Notes: a model not told the origin generated them from the letters alone. A stretch of 19,790 nt of DNA from DAIDAN01 sp049303335 (GCA_049303335.1 JBAQNA010000033.1:1-19790), one strand, 5' to 3'; counted from the first letter of the stretch, positions 6,880 through 14,916 are shown. Program-made: numbers and translations.

Positions 6880-7446
6880 TCAGCTTTTTAATTCGCCATT
6901 AAGAAAAATATATTTATTCCATATCATTTCTATTCCTTCCTTTTCTTGATTTCCAATTATAAATAGAAATTCTTCATCCTTTTTTATATCACTAGTAGCT
7001 TTAATCAACTCTCTAAGGTTAGAAAAAGCTGATTGTCCTTCTTTAATATTATAAGTAATTAATATTTTCAATTTAGCATCAGTCTTAAGAAATTTTAGAT
7101 TTTCAGATTTAAATATATCTATAAAATTTGGATTATTTTCATGTTCAATTAATATAGAAGGTTCTTTTTGCTTTGGTTCAAACCAAACAAAATCTACTTT
7201 TCCTTTTTTATTATCAAAAATTTTAATAGGATATTCTGCTTTTTGATAATAATTATATTTCTTGGCAAGTTTTCTTAAAAAATAATGAATTATTGTGGTC
7301 CATTCAGGATTGCTAATTGTTTCTGTAAATTTTTCTGGAATATCATAATATTCTTCTGATAGTTCGCCAAATAAATCTTCTTCATTTTCAAATTTTTCAA
7401 ACTCAATCTTGAAGCTATTAAACCATTCCTCAGCACTTAAACTCAT
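6880..7446 (-). CDS. Low-GC hypothetical protein with nuclease-like motif
   Basis: 188 residues. The gene is much richer in A/T than its neighbours. A central strand pattern KVDFVWFEP (83-91), then SILIEHENN (97-105), then KLKILITYNI (125-134) looks like a PD-(D/E)xK-type core (D85, E101, E103), but the usual lysine two positions after the acidic residue is replaced (E-H-E). I do not recognise a named family. The start has a clear AAGGTGTTCTAATG. It lies between the nrdD stop and the redoxin in the same direction, and a hairpin separates it from nrdD. The composition suggests late arrival in the locus. Confidence 0.7.
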   Translation of the reverse strand: MSLSAEEWFNSFKIEFEKFENEEDLFGELSEEYYDIPEKFTETISNPEWTTIIHYFLRKLAKKYNYYQKAEYPIKIFDNKKGKVDFVWFEPKQKEPSILIEHENNPNFIDIFKSENLKFLKTDAKLKILITYNIKEGQSAFSNLRELIKATSDIKKDEEFLFIIGNQEKEGIEMIWNKYIFLNGELKS

Positions 7447-7487
7447 TAGAACACCTTCAGAATTTTTTATTCAAACTTATTTTTCAC

Positions 7488-7542
7488 ATTATTCCTTTCT
7501 TTTCCTCAAGGTTTTCTTTCGAGAAAGAAAAGCTTGTTCACG
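7488..7542. repeat. Hairpin element at the 3' end of nrdD (empty version of 5467-5632)
   Basis: Stem CAAGGTTTTCTTTC (7507-7520) with GAAAGAAAAGCTTG (7523-7536), 13 of 14 pairs, loop of two bases. It overlaps the nrdD stop (7538-7540). The same sequence occurs at 5467-5627 split by two cloverleaf repeats. It may end or stabilise the nrdD transcript before the low-GC gene. Confidence 0.7.
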
Positions 7543-9997
7543 AGCTCACTCCGTATCTTCTCCTGTCGTGAAGCTCCTGCAGCTTGCCCGCGTTCCAGCC
7601 CGAAACCTTTTGGTAGTAGCCTGTTATTCTCGAATACCAGTCAATGTCCTTTGAATTGCAGTGCGGGCAGGATTTCAGCAAATCCGGGGCAACGAACTTG
7701 CATTCCTTGCAGACCGTCAGGTCTTTCGTGTAAGCGTAATAAGCCATCAAAGTCTTTTTCACAATTCTTTCCGTGAGGCTTGTGAGCGCAGTCGGGTCCG
7801 GATTTGACTCCCCCATCCAAACGTGCGACATAGTGCCGCCGACAAGAAGCGGGTTGAAGGACGCTTCAATTCTCAATCTGTCAAAAAGCGGCACGTCAGC
7901 GGAAGGGCGCACGTGGTTGCCGTTCGTGTAATACACGGATTTCTTTGCGCGGTCGCCCTGCACAACCGCTTTCCCGTTCATCTCCTTCAAATCTATGGAC
8001 GCGAGCCTGTAAGAACATGATTCCGCTGGCGTTCTTGATGTCACGAATTTCGCGCCCGTCTCTGCGGAGAATTCTTTTGCTATGTCAGTCATAGTCTTGA
8101 TAACTTTCATTCCGAATTTCCAGACATCGTCGCCTTCGTGCAATTCCTGTCCGGTATGCACTTTCAGCATCTCGTTCAAGCCGACCATCCCGATTTCGAG
8201 GCTCTGCTTGTCAACGTCAAGATAGGTCGTGCCCTTGTCATCGATGGTCTGCGAGAGGAACGGCAAAACCCCCTGCTGCATTCTCTGCTTTATTATTTTC
8301 TGCTTCACGAGAAGCACGTCCCTCGCTATCTTCATCCTTTCGCGCAAGAGCTCGAACAGCTTCGTGTCGTTGCCTTCCGCATCGTAAGCTATCCTCGGAA
8401 GGTTTATCGTCACAACCTGCAAGGCGCCTCCGCGCGTTGTTCCGTTGTACAAATCATCCTGCGTGTTCTGTTCGCTCAACGGCATCAGGTATGCGCAGCA
8501 CTGGAAGCAGGCATACTCGGGCATGTAATCCTGCTGTATGAAATAGTAAGGCGTTCCGAATTTCGCGGCAAGCGCGGAAACCATATCCATCTCCTCGCGG
8601 TGCTTGTCAAAATCTTTTGCTGTGACCTTGACCTCGCACTTCGGGAAATTGAAAGGCTTGCCTATCGCGTCGCCCTTCGTGTAAACGTCAATGAAAGCGC
8701 GGAAAAGCATATTTGCCTCATTCTCGTAGCTGCCGTAGGTGTCGCCGTTTACAATTCCGCCCGGCAACACGGCAGGAATATTTTCCAGCGTCTTCGGGAC
8801 GGAAGGCTCGAGGTTTATCGACGAGAACACTGTCTGGCCTCCGCGCGCCACGTACATCTGCGACATCTCAAACAGGAACATCTGCGCCATCTGCTTCATT
8901 CTCTTGTAATCGAAACCGCGCACGAACGGGGCGAGGAAAATGTTGAACCAGTTGTATCCCTGCCCTCCGCCGCACTGCGTCTGGGCGCTCGCCAGTATTT
9001 TTGCGGCGTGAAGAATCGCAACCTCCGCGTGCTTCGGCGGCCCTGCCGCGGCAGTGTGTATTCCCTGTCCGTCCGCGTAGTAGCCTTTCTTGAAGAAGTA
9101 TCGCAAGTCGTGCGAGAAGCAGAACGGGCGGAGCACGAAATAGTCAAGGTCGTGAATGTGAACAAGCCCGTGAAGGTGCGCGTCCGTGGCGTGCTTCGGT
9201 ATCGCCTTCATCAGCGCGTATTCCTTGAAAACGTTGTCCGCTATGAGCTTGTGCAAAGTCTCCGGATTGTACTGGAGGTTCGCGTTCTCGTTCGAGCCGA
9301 TGTTAATCAGCTCGGTTATGTCAAAAACAGGCATTCCGATTCTCGTGTAATCGGATCTTGCGTCCTCGAAACCGTGCTCGATAAGCTTCGCGTTTACCAT
9401 TTCCCTGAGCAGCGGGGAAGATACATAATCAAGGTTTGATACGCGTATGATTTTTTCGACCTCCAGCGCGATATGATCCGCGTCGGGCTGGGCAATTTTC
9501 GTTTCCTTCAGCAGAGAGGACATTATTTTTTCCCTGTTGAACCTCTCAAACCTCTGGCCGGAGGTCCTGACGTAAATCTCGCCGGCCTTGAATTTTTTCG
9601 CTGCAGCGGGATTTTTCTGCTGGAGCATTGCAAAAATAAGAGGCCTTACCTCGGACATGCGCATTCTGTTGTCAACGTAAGAATCGACTTCCGCAGCTAT
9701 TTCGTCCGCTATTTTCCTGTCCACGCCGGAGCGGAGGCATGAGGAAATGACGTTTTCCTTCGAATATTTTTCCATTTTCGCGAGCCAGAAATTGATGTTT
9801 GTCTTGTCCTTTGCGTAGAAATCCTCGACCGTCCTGACATCGACCAGCTTCTTGGGGCTTGCGGATTGCGGCAAGGCCTTTCCAAAGCTTTTGGTTGTGC
9901 ACGAAAACCTTTGGTTTTCGGCTCCGCCGGAAACTCCGTTTCCGTGCGTTGCATAAGCCCCGGAAGGCTTTCCAAGGGTACGAGACTCTTTATTCAT
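7538..9997 (-). CDS. nrdD: Anaerobic (class III) ribonucleoside-triphosphate reductase
   Basis: 819 residues from the ATG at 9997, which has GTGAT 4 nt upstream; a GTG at 10006 belongs to that site. An N-terminal extension of about 110 residues precedes the ATP-cone (EIYVRTSGQRFERFNREKI onward). The catalytic barrel has HIHDLDYF, GGGQGYNWFNIF and PEYACFQCCAYL. The C-terminal zinc site CKEC...CPHC (C763, C766, C777, C780) is followed by RITGYYQ with the radical glycine near 793. The enzyme reduces NTPs to dNTPs anaerobically and needs NrdG. Residues 17-33 are encoded by a cloverleaf repeat (9899-9947) in frame, outside any known domain. A start after the repeat cannot be excluded, but the next ATG in frame (KMEKYS) is about 75 codons in. 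Confidence 0.96.
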   Translation of the reverse strand: MNKESRTLGKPSGAYATHGNGVSGGAENQRFSCTTKSFGKALPQSASPKKLVDVRTVEDFYAKDKTNINFWLAKMEKYSKENVISSCLRSGVDRKIADEIAAEVDSYVDNRMRMSEVRPLIFAMLQQKNPAAAKKFKAGEIYVRTSGQRFERFNREKIMSSLLKETKIAQPDADHIALEVEKIIRVSNLDYVSSPLLREMVNAKLIEHGFEDARSDYTRIGMPVFDITELINIGSNENANLQYNPETLHKLIADNVFKEYALMKAIPKHATDAHLHGLVHIHDLDYFVLRPFCFSHDLRYFFKKGYYADGQGIHTAAAGPPKHAEVAILHAAKILASAQTQCGGGQGYNWFNIFLAPFVRGFDYKRMKQMAQMFLFEMSQMYVARGGQTVFSSINLEPSVPKTLENIPAVLPGGIVNGDTYGSYENEANMLFRAFIDVYTKGDAIGKPFNFPKCEVKVTAKDFDKHREEMDMVSALAAKFGTPYYFIQQDYMPEYACFQCCAYLMPLSEQNTQDDLYNGTTRGGALQVVTINLPRIAYDAEGNDTKLFELLRERMKIARDVLLVKQKIIKQRMQQGVLPFLSQTIDDKGTTYLDVDKQSLEIGMVGLNEMLKVHTGQELHEGDDVWKFGMKVIKTMTDIAKEFSAETGAKFVTSRTPAESCSYRLASIDLKEMNGKAVVQGDRAKKSVYYTNGNHVRPSADVPLFDRLRIEASFNPLLVGGTMSHVWMGESNPDPTALTSLTERIVKKTLMAYYAYTKDLTVCKECKFVAPDLLKSCPHCNSKDIDWYSRITGYYQKVSGWNAGKLQELHDRRRYGVSS
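9899..9947 (+). repeat. Cloverleaf repeat, copy 3 (inside nrdD)
   Basis: Closing stem GCAC/GTGC. Arm 1 is GAAAACC-ttt-GGTTTTC, arm 2 GGC-tcc-GCC, arm 3 GGAAAC-tcc-GTTTCC. 49 nt. Read on the minus strand it codes for nrdD residues 17-33 without a stop. GTTG occurs on both sides (about 9894 and 9948), a possible short target duplication. Confidence 0.85.
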
Positions 9998-10089
9998 AAG
10001 CATCACACTGTTTGCGGCACTGATTGATGGTCACTAATCCAACGATTCCAAGAAAAAATTGCTTTAGTAAAGTAGTTTCTTGCGAAAGC

Positions 10090-10099
10090 ATATATAAAG
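10090..10099 (-). promoter_or_regulatory. TATA box of nrdD
   Basis: Minus-strand ACTTTATATATG is the best TATA match in the 10007-10151 gap. Initiation about 25 nt downstream would leave a leader of about 60-70 nt before the ATG at 9997. Confidence 0.5.
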
Positions 10100-10151
10100 T
10101 TTTGTGTTTTTCAGAAATAATTTCTTTTAAATATGTCTTATAATATATATT

Positions 10152-11267
10152 TCAGATAACTTGTTTCATCACAACGGTCTCGTCTGGCGCGAGCGCACGA
10201 TTCCAGATTTTCACTTCGTCGATGGTGCCGTTGAAATAATAACTATTGCCTGCATAACCACCTAAAAATAGCGTGTTCCATGTCGTATTTTTCATACCTA
10301 CTGAATATACTCCACCACCATCTGGCTTACCATTTAAGTAAAATACAACTTGACGAGTGGAATTGTCGTATACTGCAACTATATGATACCATTGATTTGC
10401 CGATAATACCGTATTTGCTGAGATATCTCCATAGTTTAAGTCAGATTGCTGAATATAGAATCTAATCTTATTTAAATTACTTATATGAAACCAATAATTT
10501 TGAGTTGCGCCTTTTGAAACTATAGTTTTATAACCGTTTAAATTGTTCATATATATCCAAGATTCTATTGTAATCTTATCAGCATTATTCAAGCTCGCCC
10601 CGTTTCCCGCATTAACATAATCATCCACGCCGTCAAACTGCAATCCTTCTCTGAATCTTCCTTCATTCCAGCCGCTTGTCGCGTTTCCCGAAGTGTTCAT
10701 GTTAGTTAATGTTCCTATATTCCCGTTCCCGCTCGCGTCATAAGCCTTGCCCCCGCTTCCTTCGTCAAAGTTCCACGAGCCGGCGAGTCCGTCGGGATTC
10801 GGCTGCACATCGACAAGAGACTGCGCGACAGCCGCGCCGTTAGAAATTTTCAGGCTGTGTTTTCCAAAAGGAACGTTCCACAAACCGGAAATATTGACAG
10901 CGCTCGAGTTTCCCTCCAAAATTGTTTGCGTGTTTGCATTCAACACAACATCATCCATCATCACAACCAGCGACTTGTTCTCAATAACCCCCTTTCCGCA
11001 ATTTCTCAGCGTCACTTGATTTCCAATAATATTGTCAATTTGCATGCACATCGACAACTGCGCCGTTAATTGCGATGCCTGCTGACCGCCTGCTCCAGTT
11101 GTCTGTGTTGCGAGAGTCGACGAGAAAATGTAAAACACTCCGATTAGCGAGACTGTTATCATCAGAAGCATTATTGTGGCGATTACTGCTGATATGCCCT
11201 TTTTAAGTTTCTTTTGATTGAGCTTTTCTTTCAAAAAGAAAAGCTCAGCGGAGATTGCTTTTGTCAT
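10152..11267 (-). CDS. Type IV pilin-like protein with C-terminal LamG lectin domain
   Basis: 371 residues. A class III signal peptide ends KKLKKG (19-24) and is followed by a hydrophobic helix ISAVIATIMLLMITVSLIGV, the pattern cut by archaeal prepilin peptidase after the glycine. A T/A/G/Q-rich linker and a small beta domain (70-155) lead to a LamG/concanavalin-like fold (about 161-371: GLAGSWNFDEG, FDGVDDYVN, WYHIVAVYDN, FNGTIDEVKIWNRAL). It is likely a surface pilin or adhesin subunit binding glycans. The lectin part is far richer in A/T than the first half. Residues about 8-16 are encoded by a perfect 12-bp hairpin (11220-11246). TATA TTTTTAAATTAC about 28 nt before the ATG implies a leaderless message. 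Confidence 0.85.
   Translation of the reverse strand: MTKAISAELFFLKEKLNQKKLKKGISAVIATIMLLMITVSLIGVFYIFSSTLATQTTGAGGQQASQLTAQLSMCMQIDNIIGNQVTLRNCGKGVIENKSLVVMMDDVVLNANTQTILEGNSSAVNISGLWNVPFGKHSLKISNGAAVAQSLVDVQPNPDGLAGSWNFDEGSGGKAYDASGNGNIGTLTNMNTSGNATSGWNEGRFREGLQFDGVDDYVNAGNGASLNNADKITIESWIYMNNLNGYKTIVSKGATQNYWFHISNLNKIRFYIQQSDLNYGDISANTVLSANQWYHIVAVYDNSTRQVVFYLNGKPDGGGVYSVGMKNTTWNTLFLGGYAGNSYYFNGTIDEVKIWNRALAPDETVVMKQVI
11220..11246. repeat. Perfect hairpin in the pilin N-terminal codons
   Basis: GAGCTTTTCTTT (11220-11231), loop CAA, AAAGAAAAGCTC (11235-11246): 12 of 12 pairs. The AGCTTTTCTTT core matches the stems at 7507-7536 and 5536-5621, so it may be a third member of that hairpin family. 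It is read through in frame by the pilin gene. Confidence 0.6.
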
Positions 11268-11291
11268 AATGAATGAAGTGTTTTTAGTAAT

Positions 11292-11307
11292 TTAAAAAGC
11301 TTTTTAA
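11292..11307. promoter_or_regulatory. Palindromic bidirectional TATA element (pilin / thpR)
   Basis: TTAAAAAGCTTTTTAA is a perfect 16-bp palindrome. Each half supplies a TTTTTAA box: about 26 nt before the thpR ATG (11330) on one side and about 28-30 nt before the pilin ATG (11267) on the other. Both genes lack a ribosome site, so both are probably leaderless and share this element. Confidence 0.6.
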
Positions 11308-11329
11308 TCCGCTAAACCAAAAATATATT

Positions 11330-11878
11330 ATGCGCCTCTTCATAGCCGTTCCCGTACCGAAAGAATTGAATGACAATATCGTTGAAATCCAGAAAAAGCT
11401 CAAGGAAGCAAACGGCGACATAAAGACCGTTGAGAAAGAAAATCTGCACTTCACAATAAAGTTTCTCGGCGAGACGTATGCGTTGGAAGAGATAGAAAAA
11501 TGCATGAAAAAAGCGCTTGACGGGCTGCGGAGGTTTGACGCTGAGATTGCCGGTGTCAGCACATTTCCGAGCAAAAGCCGCGCACGGGTTATTTGGCTCT
11601 CTGTCGGCAGCGGTTTTGAGGAGTTTAAAAAACTGATGAAAAATATTGACACGAAGCTTTCAAAAATCGGGTTTGAACGGGAGAAAGATTATATTCCACA
11701 TCTTACGATTGCCCGCATGCGTTCCGAAAGGAATAACGCCGAGCTTATAAGATTGCTTGAGAAATTTGAACAAATACCAATAGGAAGAATGCGCGTGAAA
11801 GAAGTGAAGCTCATGAAGTCAACATTAACCAGAACCGGACCTGTTTATGAAGAAGTGTACGGCGTGAAACTAAAGTGA
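11330..11878 (+). CDS. thpR: RNA 2',3'-cyclic phosphodiesterase (2'-5' RNA ligase family)
   Basis: 182 residues, the usual length. Opening MRLFIAVPVP is typical. The two catalytic H-x-T motifs of the 2H phosphoesterase superfamily are HFT (H40, T42 in NLHFTIKFLGE) and HLT (H124, T126 in YIPHLTIARM). The enzyme opens 2',3'-cyclic phosphate ends of RNA and was first described as a ligase of tRNA halves in extracts. It stands alone, divergent from the pilin gene, with a leaderless start. Confidence 0.95.
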   Translation: MRLFIAVPVPKELNDNIVEIQKKLKEANGDIKTVEKENLHFTIKFLGETYALEEIEKCMKKALDGLRRFDAEIAGVSTFPSKSRARVIWLSVGSGFEEFKKLMKNIDTKLSKIGFEREKDYIPHLTIARMRSERNNAELIRLLEKFEQIPIGRMRVKEVKLMKSTLTRTGPVYEEVYGVKLK

Positions 11879-11889
11879 AACAAAACAAT

Positions 11890-12014
11890 GGCTCTTTTTT
11901 ATTATTCCTTTTATTTCATCTTCACGCACAATCTTCACGTTTATGTCACGTCTTTATCTTATTCATTTCACATTCACGTGAAGTAAAAGTGAAATAGAAA
12001 TGAAATAATAAGAG
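11890..12014. repeat. Imperfect long inverted repeat with clustered TTCACG motifs
   Basis: The left arm (about 11890-11926, pyrimidine-rich) roughly matches the reverse complement of the right arm (about 11978-12014), sharing TATTATT, ATTTCA and TTCACG blocks with gaps. Between and within them are TTCACG at 11921 and 11934, GTCACG at 11945, TTTCAC at 11966, TTCACGTGAA at 11973-11982 and GTGAAA at 11989. It fills the gap between thpR and the next gene. It could be an operator cluster or the remains of a small mobile element. Confidence 0.35.
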
Positions 12015-12029
12015 AAAAAAGGCTATTTT

Positions 12030-12392
12030 ATGCAGGATGCAACGCTTCTAAAGCTCTCTCTGGCAACATCATTGATAGGAATCATCCTTCTTTTTGCATT
12101 TGCACAAACAATTGAATCTGAAAGAATCGAAATTGCAGACGTGGATAAGTCGTTTATCGGCAGGAATGTAGAACTTTTTGCCAGTGTTGAATCATTTTAC
12201 AATTCAAATGGTAACTATTTTCTAAAAGTAAGCGATAAAACAGGTAATATAACTGCAGTGTTGTTTAAACAGACAGCAACAAACTTTGATATGGGCAAAC
12301 TCAAAAAATACCAGCAAATAATATTATCAGGCAAAATAAATGAATATAAAGGAATTTTAGAATTAATAGCTGATAAAATAGCATATATTTGA
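12030..12392 (+). CDS. Membrane-anchored OB-fold protein
   Basis: 120 residues. An N-terminal hydrophobic helix (about 6-26, LKLSLATSLIGIILLFAFAQ) is followed by an OB fold of the tRNA-anticodon/RecJ type: GRNVELFASVESFY, GNYFLKVSDKTGNITAVLF, QQIILSGKINEYKGILELIA. Such small anchored OB proteins occur in several archaea; the ligand is not known, and nucleic acid binding at the membrane or outside the cell is only possible. A GG at 12020 gives a weak ribosome site. Confidence 0.65.
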   Translation: MQDATLLKLSLATSLIGIILLFAFAQTIESERIEIADVDKSFIGRNVELFASVESFYNSNGNYFLKVSDKTGNITAVLFKQTATNFDMGKLKKYQQIILSGKINEYKGILELIADKIAYI

Positions 12393-12422
12393 TTTTAGAA
12401 GTAATTTATTATCTATTTATCA

Positions 12423-12731
12423 TCAGTATGTTTTATTATCTCTTATTTTTTTCTTTACTTCTAAATACTTCAAAATATCCTCTATAGTGATATTTTCCTT
12501 GTCTTCGCGTATTTTTACAATCTTTGCTTTCAATCCAAACTCGTTTATCTCATTAATTTCCAAGAAAGGCGACAAATAGCTGTCTATTATCCTTGAAACA
12601 GTCATTGGATGAATTTCCAAGGCGCGGGAAATGCCGCGAACGTGCATCTGGCCTTCCTTCTGCAATAAGCCGATAATCTTCATTATATGAACCTTTGTTC
12701 TGTTTGAAATTGTTTTCATTTTACCCGTCAT
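12423..12731 (-). CDS. Winged helix-turn-helix transcriptional regulator
   Basis: 102 residues from the ATG at 12731, preceded by GGTG at 7 nt. The frame opens at a TTG (12764), but a TATA-like AAGTTAAATATT near 12770 favours the ATG. Helices about 10-55 (TKVHIMKIIGLLQKEGQMHVRG, then ISRALEIHPMTVSRII) form an ArsR/MarR-like DNA-binding domain, and the wing has FGLKAKIVKIRED. The target is unknown. It converges with the OB-fold gene, 30 bp between stops. Confidence 0.75.
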   Translation of the reverse strand: MTGKMKTISNRTKVHIMKIIGLLQKEGQMHVRGISRALEIHPMTVSRIIDSYLSPFLEINEINEFGLKAKIVKIREDKENITIEDILKYLEVKKKIRDNKTY

Positions 12732-12869
12732 ATTTGCACACCTGTCACATATATGTTTCCGCAATATTTAACTTTTATTTTTTCAAGAATTCAGGCAATT
12801 TGTGGCATTTTATGCGGTTTCTGGTATTCGCAGCTTTCTGACTCATTATTTTGCACAACTTTCACATTT

Positions 12870-14621
12870 TTATCTCTCACATTCTATGAGAGATTTCATA
12901 ACAGCGTTATTATCATTGCTTAAACGCGATTTCACAGCTATTCCGCGTTTGAACTCTTTCATCTCTTTCCAGTTCAGCAAAGCTGGGCCAACGGAAAGAA
13001 TTTCTTTCTTGTAACAGACGGCCACCTCCTCACCGGGATAAATCCTGTCCGGTTTCCACACGAATTTCGAGAACAGGTCGCTCCCTTTCCGCAGGTATTT
13101 CGCAACATCGCCGTCGCGGACAAAAACCTTTTTTATTTTCTTTTGCAACAGGCTCGCGCCGAAAACGGAAGGCAGGAAAAAGCCGTCGCTTGCCCTGAAA
13201 GTTCCTATAAGTTTTCCGTTTTTATGAATGCGCTTTATCCTTCCGGTTTTTCTTGATATTTCCATTTCAAATCCCTTTATCATGTTTCCCGCGCCTTTTC
13301 CGAATTGATAGTCCAGCACCGCCTTTATGCGCTGTTCTGGCTTTATTCTTGGCAGAGTTTTCTCCTGATAAAAAGGCGTAACGCTCTGACCAAAAGGGTA
13401 GACAGACCTTAATTCGACAGGTATTTTTCCGAACGGCTGTTTTGTGAAATATTTATTACTTTTTACCTGTCTTACTTTCTCTTTCGCGCGCAAAACTTCC
13501 GGCCTTAACTCGCTCTCCTCTCCTCCATAGAAAAAAGCGGACTTCTTTGCAGCAACATCGTTTTCCAAAAAATAGTTCTTATGTTTCTTCAGAATGAAAA
13601 CCAGCGCCTCAAGAATCCTCGGATGCGCGCGTGCGCGCTGCTGCACAAGTTCCCACAGCGAATTCTCGCGGATTGACTGCCTTACCAGGCTGAGCTCCGT
13701 GAACGTTGCAAAAAGGTTGTGCGTTGCAAGAAATTTCTCTTTGTCGGTCTGTTCCATCTTTTTTACTTGTTCAGGGCTGTTTTGCGAACATGCGGGACAG
13801 GAGCAGGGAAATTCCGACAAGTCTGAAAGCTGATAAGAGCCCGTTGACGTGACATATGCGCCGCGCTGCGCCGCGAGCGAGTAGAAAGCGGAATCGAACA
13901 GGTCGCACCCGCAGGCGGCGAGCAATGCGAAAGAAATCGGATGCCCCGCACCGAAGGCGTGAACCGGCCTGTTCGCTGGAAGGTTCTGCTTGCATGCCAG
14001 GACAATGTCGCAAAGATTCTTGAAATCGTAATCCTGCATCAGCGGAACAATCCCGCCTATCGCAAAAATGTCGGGGTTTATTTTGGCGATTTTTTTGCAC
14101 GCCTGCGCGCGCAGGTCCGGAAAAAGCCCGCCCTGAATCGGACCCACAAGATTGCCGCTGACGGATTTTCTTGCAGCCGCGGTCCTTTTCACAGTTTCCA
14201 AAAGTTTTTTCCTCGCCTCCGCCTTTGTGTCGGAAGGCAGCGTGAACAAGTCGAGCGGCGTCGTGAAATCGGATTTTACTTTTTTCTGGAACTCCACAAT
14301 CTCCGCGGGATTTATGTCAAAAACGTTTTGCGAAAACATCTGGAAAGTTCCGGAGTCCGTGTAAATCGGGCCGTCCCAGCCGAGAAACTTGTGCAAGCCT
14401 TTTTCGAGCGCCTGCTCGCGGAGCTCCGCGCTCTTGTTTATGATGTAAGAATTCGTGATTATGATTTCGCAGCCCATTTTTTTTATCTGTGCAAGCGGCA
14501 CGGTCATCCTGTTCGGGTTTATCACTATCGCAATGTTCGGCGTCCTTATCTTGTTCCCGTTAACCGACAGTTTGCATATCCTCCCGCCCGCGTCCCTGTC
14601 AACAAGCTCGAAATCGATCAT
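12870..14621 (-). CDS. tgtA: Archaeosine tRNA-guanine transglycosylase
   Basis: 583 residues from the ATG at 14621, close to full-length archaeal TGT. The catalytic TIM barrel has TDSGTFQM (D89), GPIQGG (161-165), AIGGIVPL and FDSAFYSLAAQRG (D243, nucleophile). The zinc site is CSCPAC (C273, C275, C278) plus a downstream histidine. The C-terminal half carries the archaeal-specific domains and ends in a PUA domain (RIYPGEEVAVCYKKEILSVG). It swaps guanine 15 of tRNA for preQ0 on the way to archaeosine. The frame is open 35 codons further up, but TATA AATATAAATAAG at 14640-14651 is 27 nt before ATG 14621, so a leaderless start there is most likely. Confidence 0.96.
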   Translation of the reverse strand: MIDFELVDRDAGGRICKLSVNGNKIRTPNIAIVINPNRMTVPLAQIKKMGCEIIITNSYIINKSAELREQALEKGLHKFLGWDGPIYTDSGTFQMFSQNVFDINPAEIVEFQKKVKSDFTTPLDLFTLPSDTKAEARKKLLETVKRTAAARKSVSGNLVGPIQGGLFPDLRAQACKKIAKINPDIFAIGGIVPLMQDYDFKNLCDIVLACKQNLPANRPVHAFGAGHPISFALLAACGCDLFDSAFYSLAAQRGAYVTSTGSYQLSDLSEFPCSCPACSQNSPEQVKKMEQTDKEKFLATHNLFATFTELSLVRQSIRENSLWELVQQRARAHPRILEALVFILKKHKNYFLENDVAAKKSAFFYGGEESELRPEVLRAKEKVRQVKSNKYFTKQPFGKIPVELRSVYPFGQSVTPFYQEKTLPRIKPEQRIKAVLDYQFGKGAGNMIKGFEMEISRKTGRIKRIHKNGKLIGTFRASDGFFLPSVFGASLLQKKIKKVFVRDGDVAKYLRKGSDLFSKFVWKPDRIYPGEEVAVCYKKEILSVGPALLNWKEMKEFKRGIAVKSRLSNDNNAVMKSLIECER

Positions 14622-14639
14622 ATCACCTGATTGCATTGG

Positions 14640-14651
14640 CTTATTTATATT
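14640..14651 (-). promoter_or_regulatory. TATA box of tgtA
   Basis: Minus-strand AATATAAATAAG, centred 27 nt before the ATG at 14621. It lies in the divergent gap to the first leader module. Confidence 0.55.
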
Positions 14652-14715
14652 GAAAGTTTTTTTCAAACACAAAACATTATTAACGACCTTTGCCATTCTA
14701 AATGCTGTGGTAAGC

Positions 14716-14916
14716 ATGAAAAGCACGACAAAACTTCAGATTTCAATCCTTGCCTTCTCGTCCGCCGCAGTCACGGCTCTTTTTGCAGTTCTCGCTATCG
14801 CGCCTTCCATCTTATGGACTTCCAACACGGACTGGAGCGGCGGAACGTTCAGCAACATAACCGGCGATAAACGAATACTTGCAGGTGTAAAGATATGGGG
14901 GCAGAATACAGGCTAA
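14716..14916 (+). CDS. Leader module 1: short secreted or anchored protein, copy of the surface-protein N-terminus
   Basis: 66 residues. It opens MKSTTKLQISILAFS, has a hydrophobic segment (about 9-30) and ends its shared part at WTSNTDWSGGTFSNITGD. This is the N-terminus of the large protein at 16628 and of the module at 15691. Differences among the three are often silent (for example the codons of T5, L7, I11, A29 and T44), so the peptide has been under selection. After GD the sequence departs into 17 unrelated codons and overlaps the next gene by 22 nt in another frame. It is either a real small membrane peptide or the 5' stump of a surface-protein gene. Confidence 0.6.
   Translation: MKSTTKLQISILAFSSAAVTALFAVLAIAPSILWTSNTDWSGGTFSNITGDKRILAGVKIWGQNTG

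Noticed and set aside
8138..9439. Long plus-strand frame (433 codons) opposite nrdD
   Set aside because: Shadow of nrdD, with V/R/H/L-rich translation and no family motif or ribosome site.
13941..14630. Plus-strand frame (229 codons) opposite tgtA
   Set aside because: Complement of conserved tgtA catalytic codons, no motif of its own.
14622..14726. 35-codon upstream extension of tgtA
   Set aside because: The TATA box at 14640-14651 would lie inside it; leaderless start at 14621 fits better.
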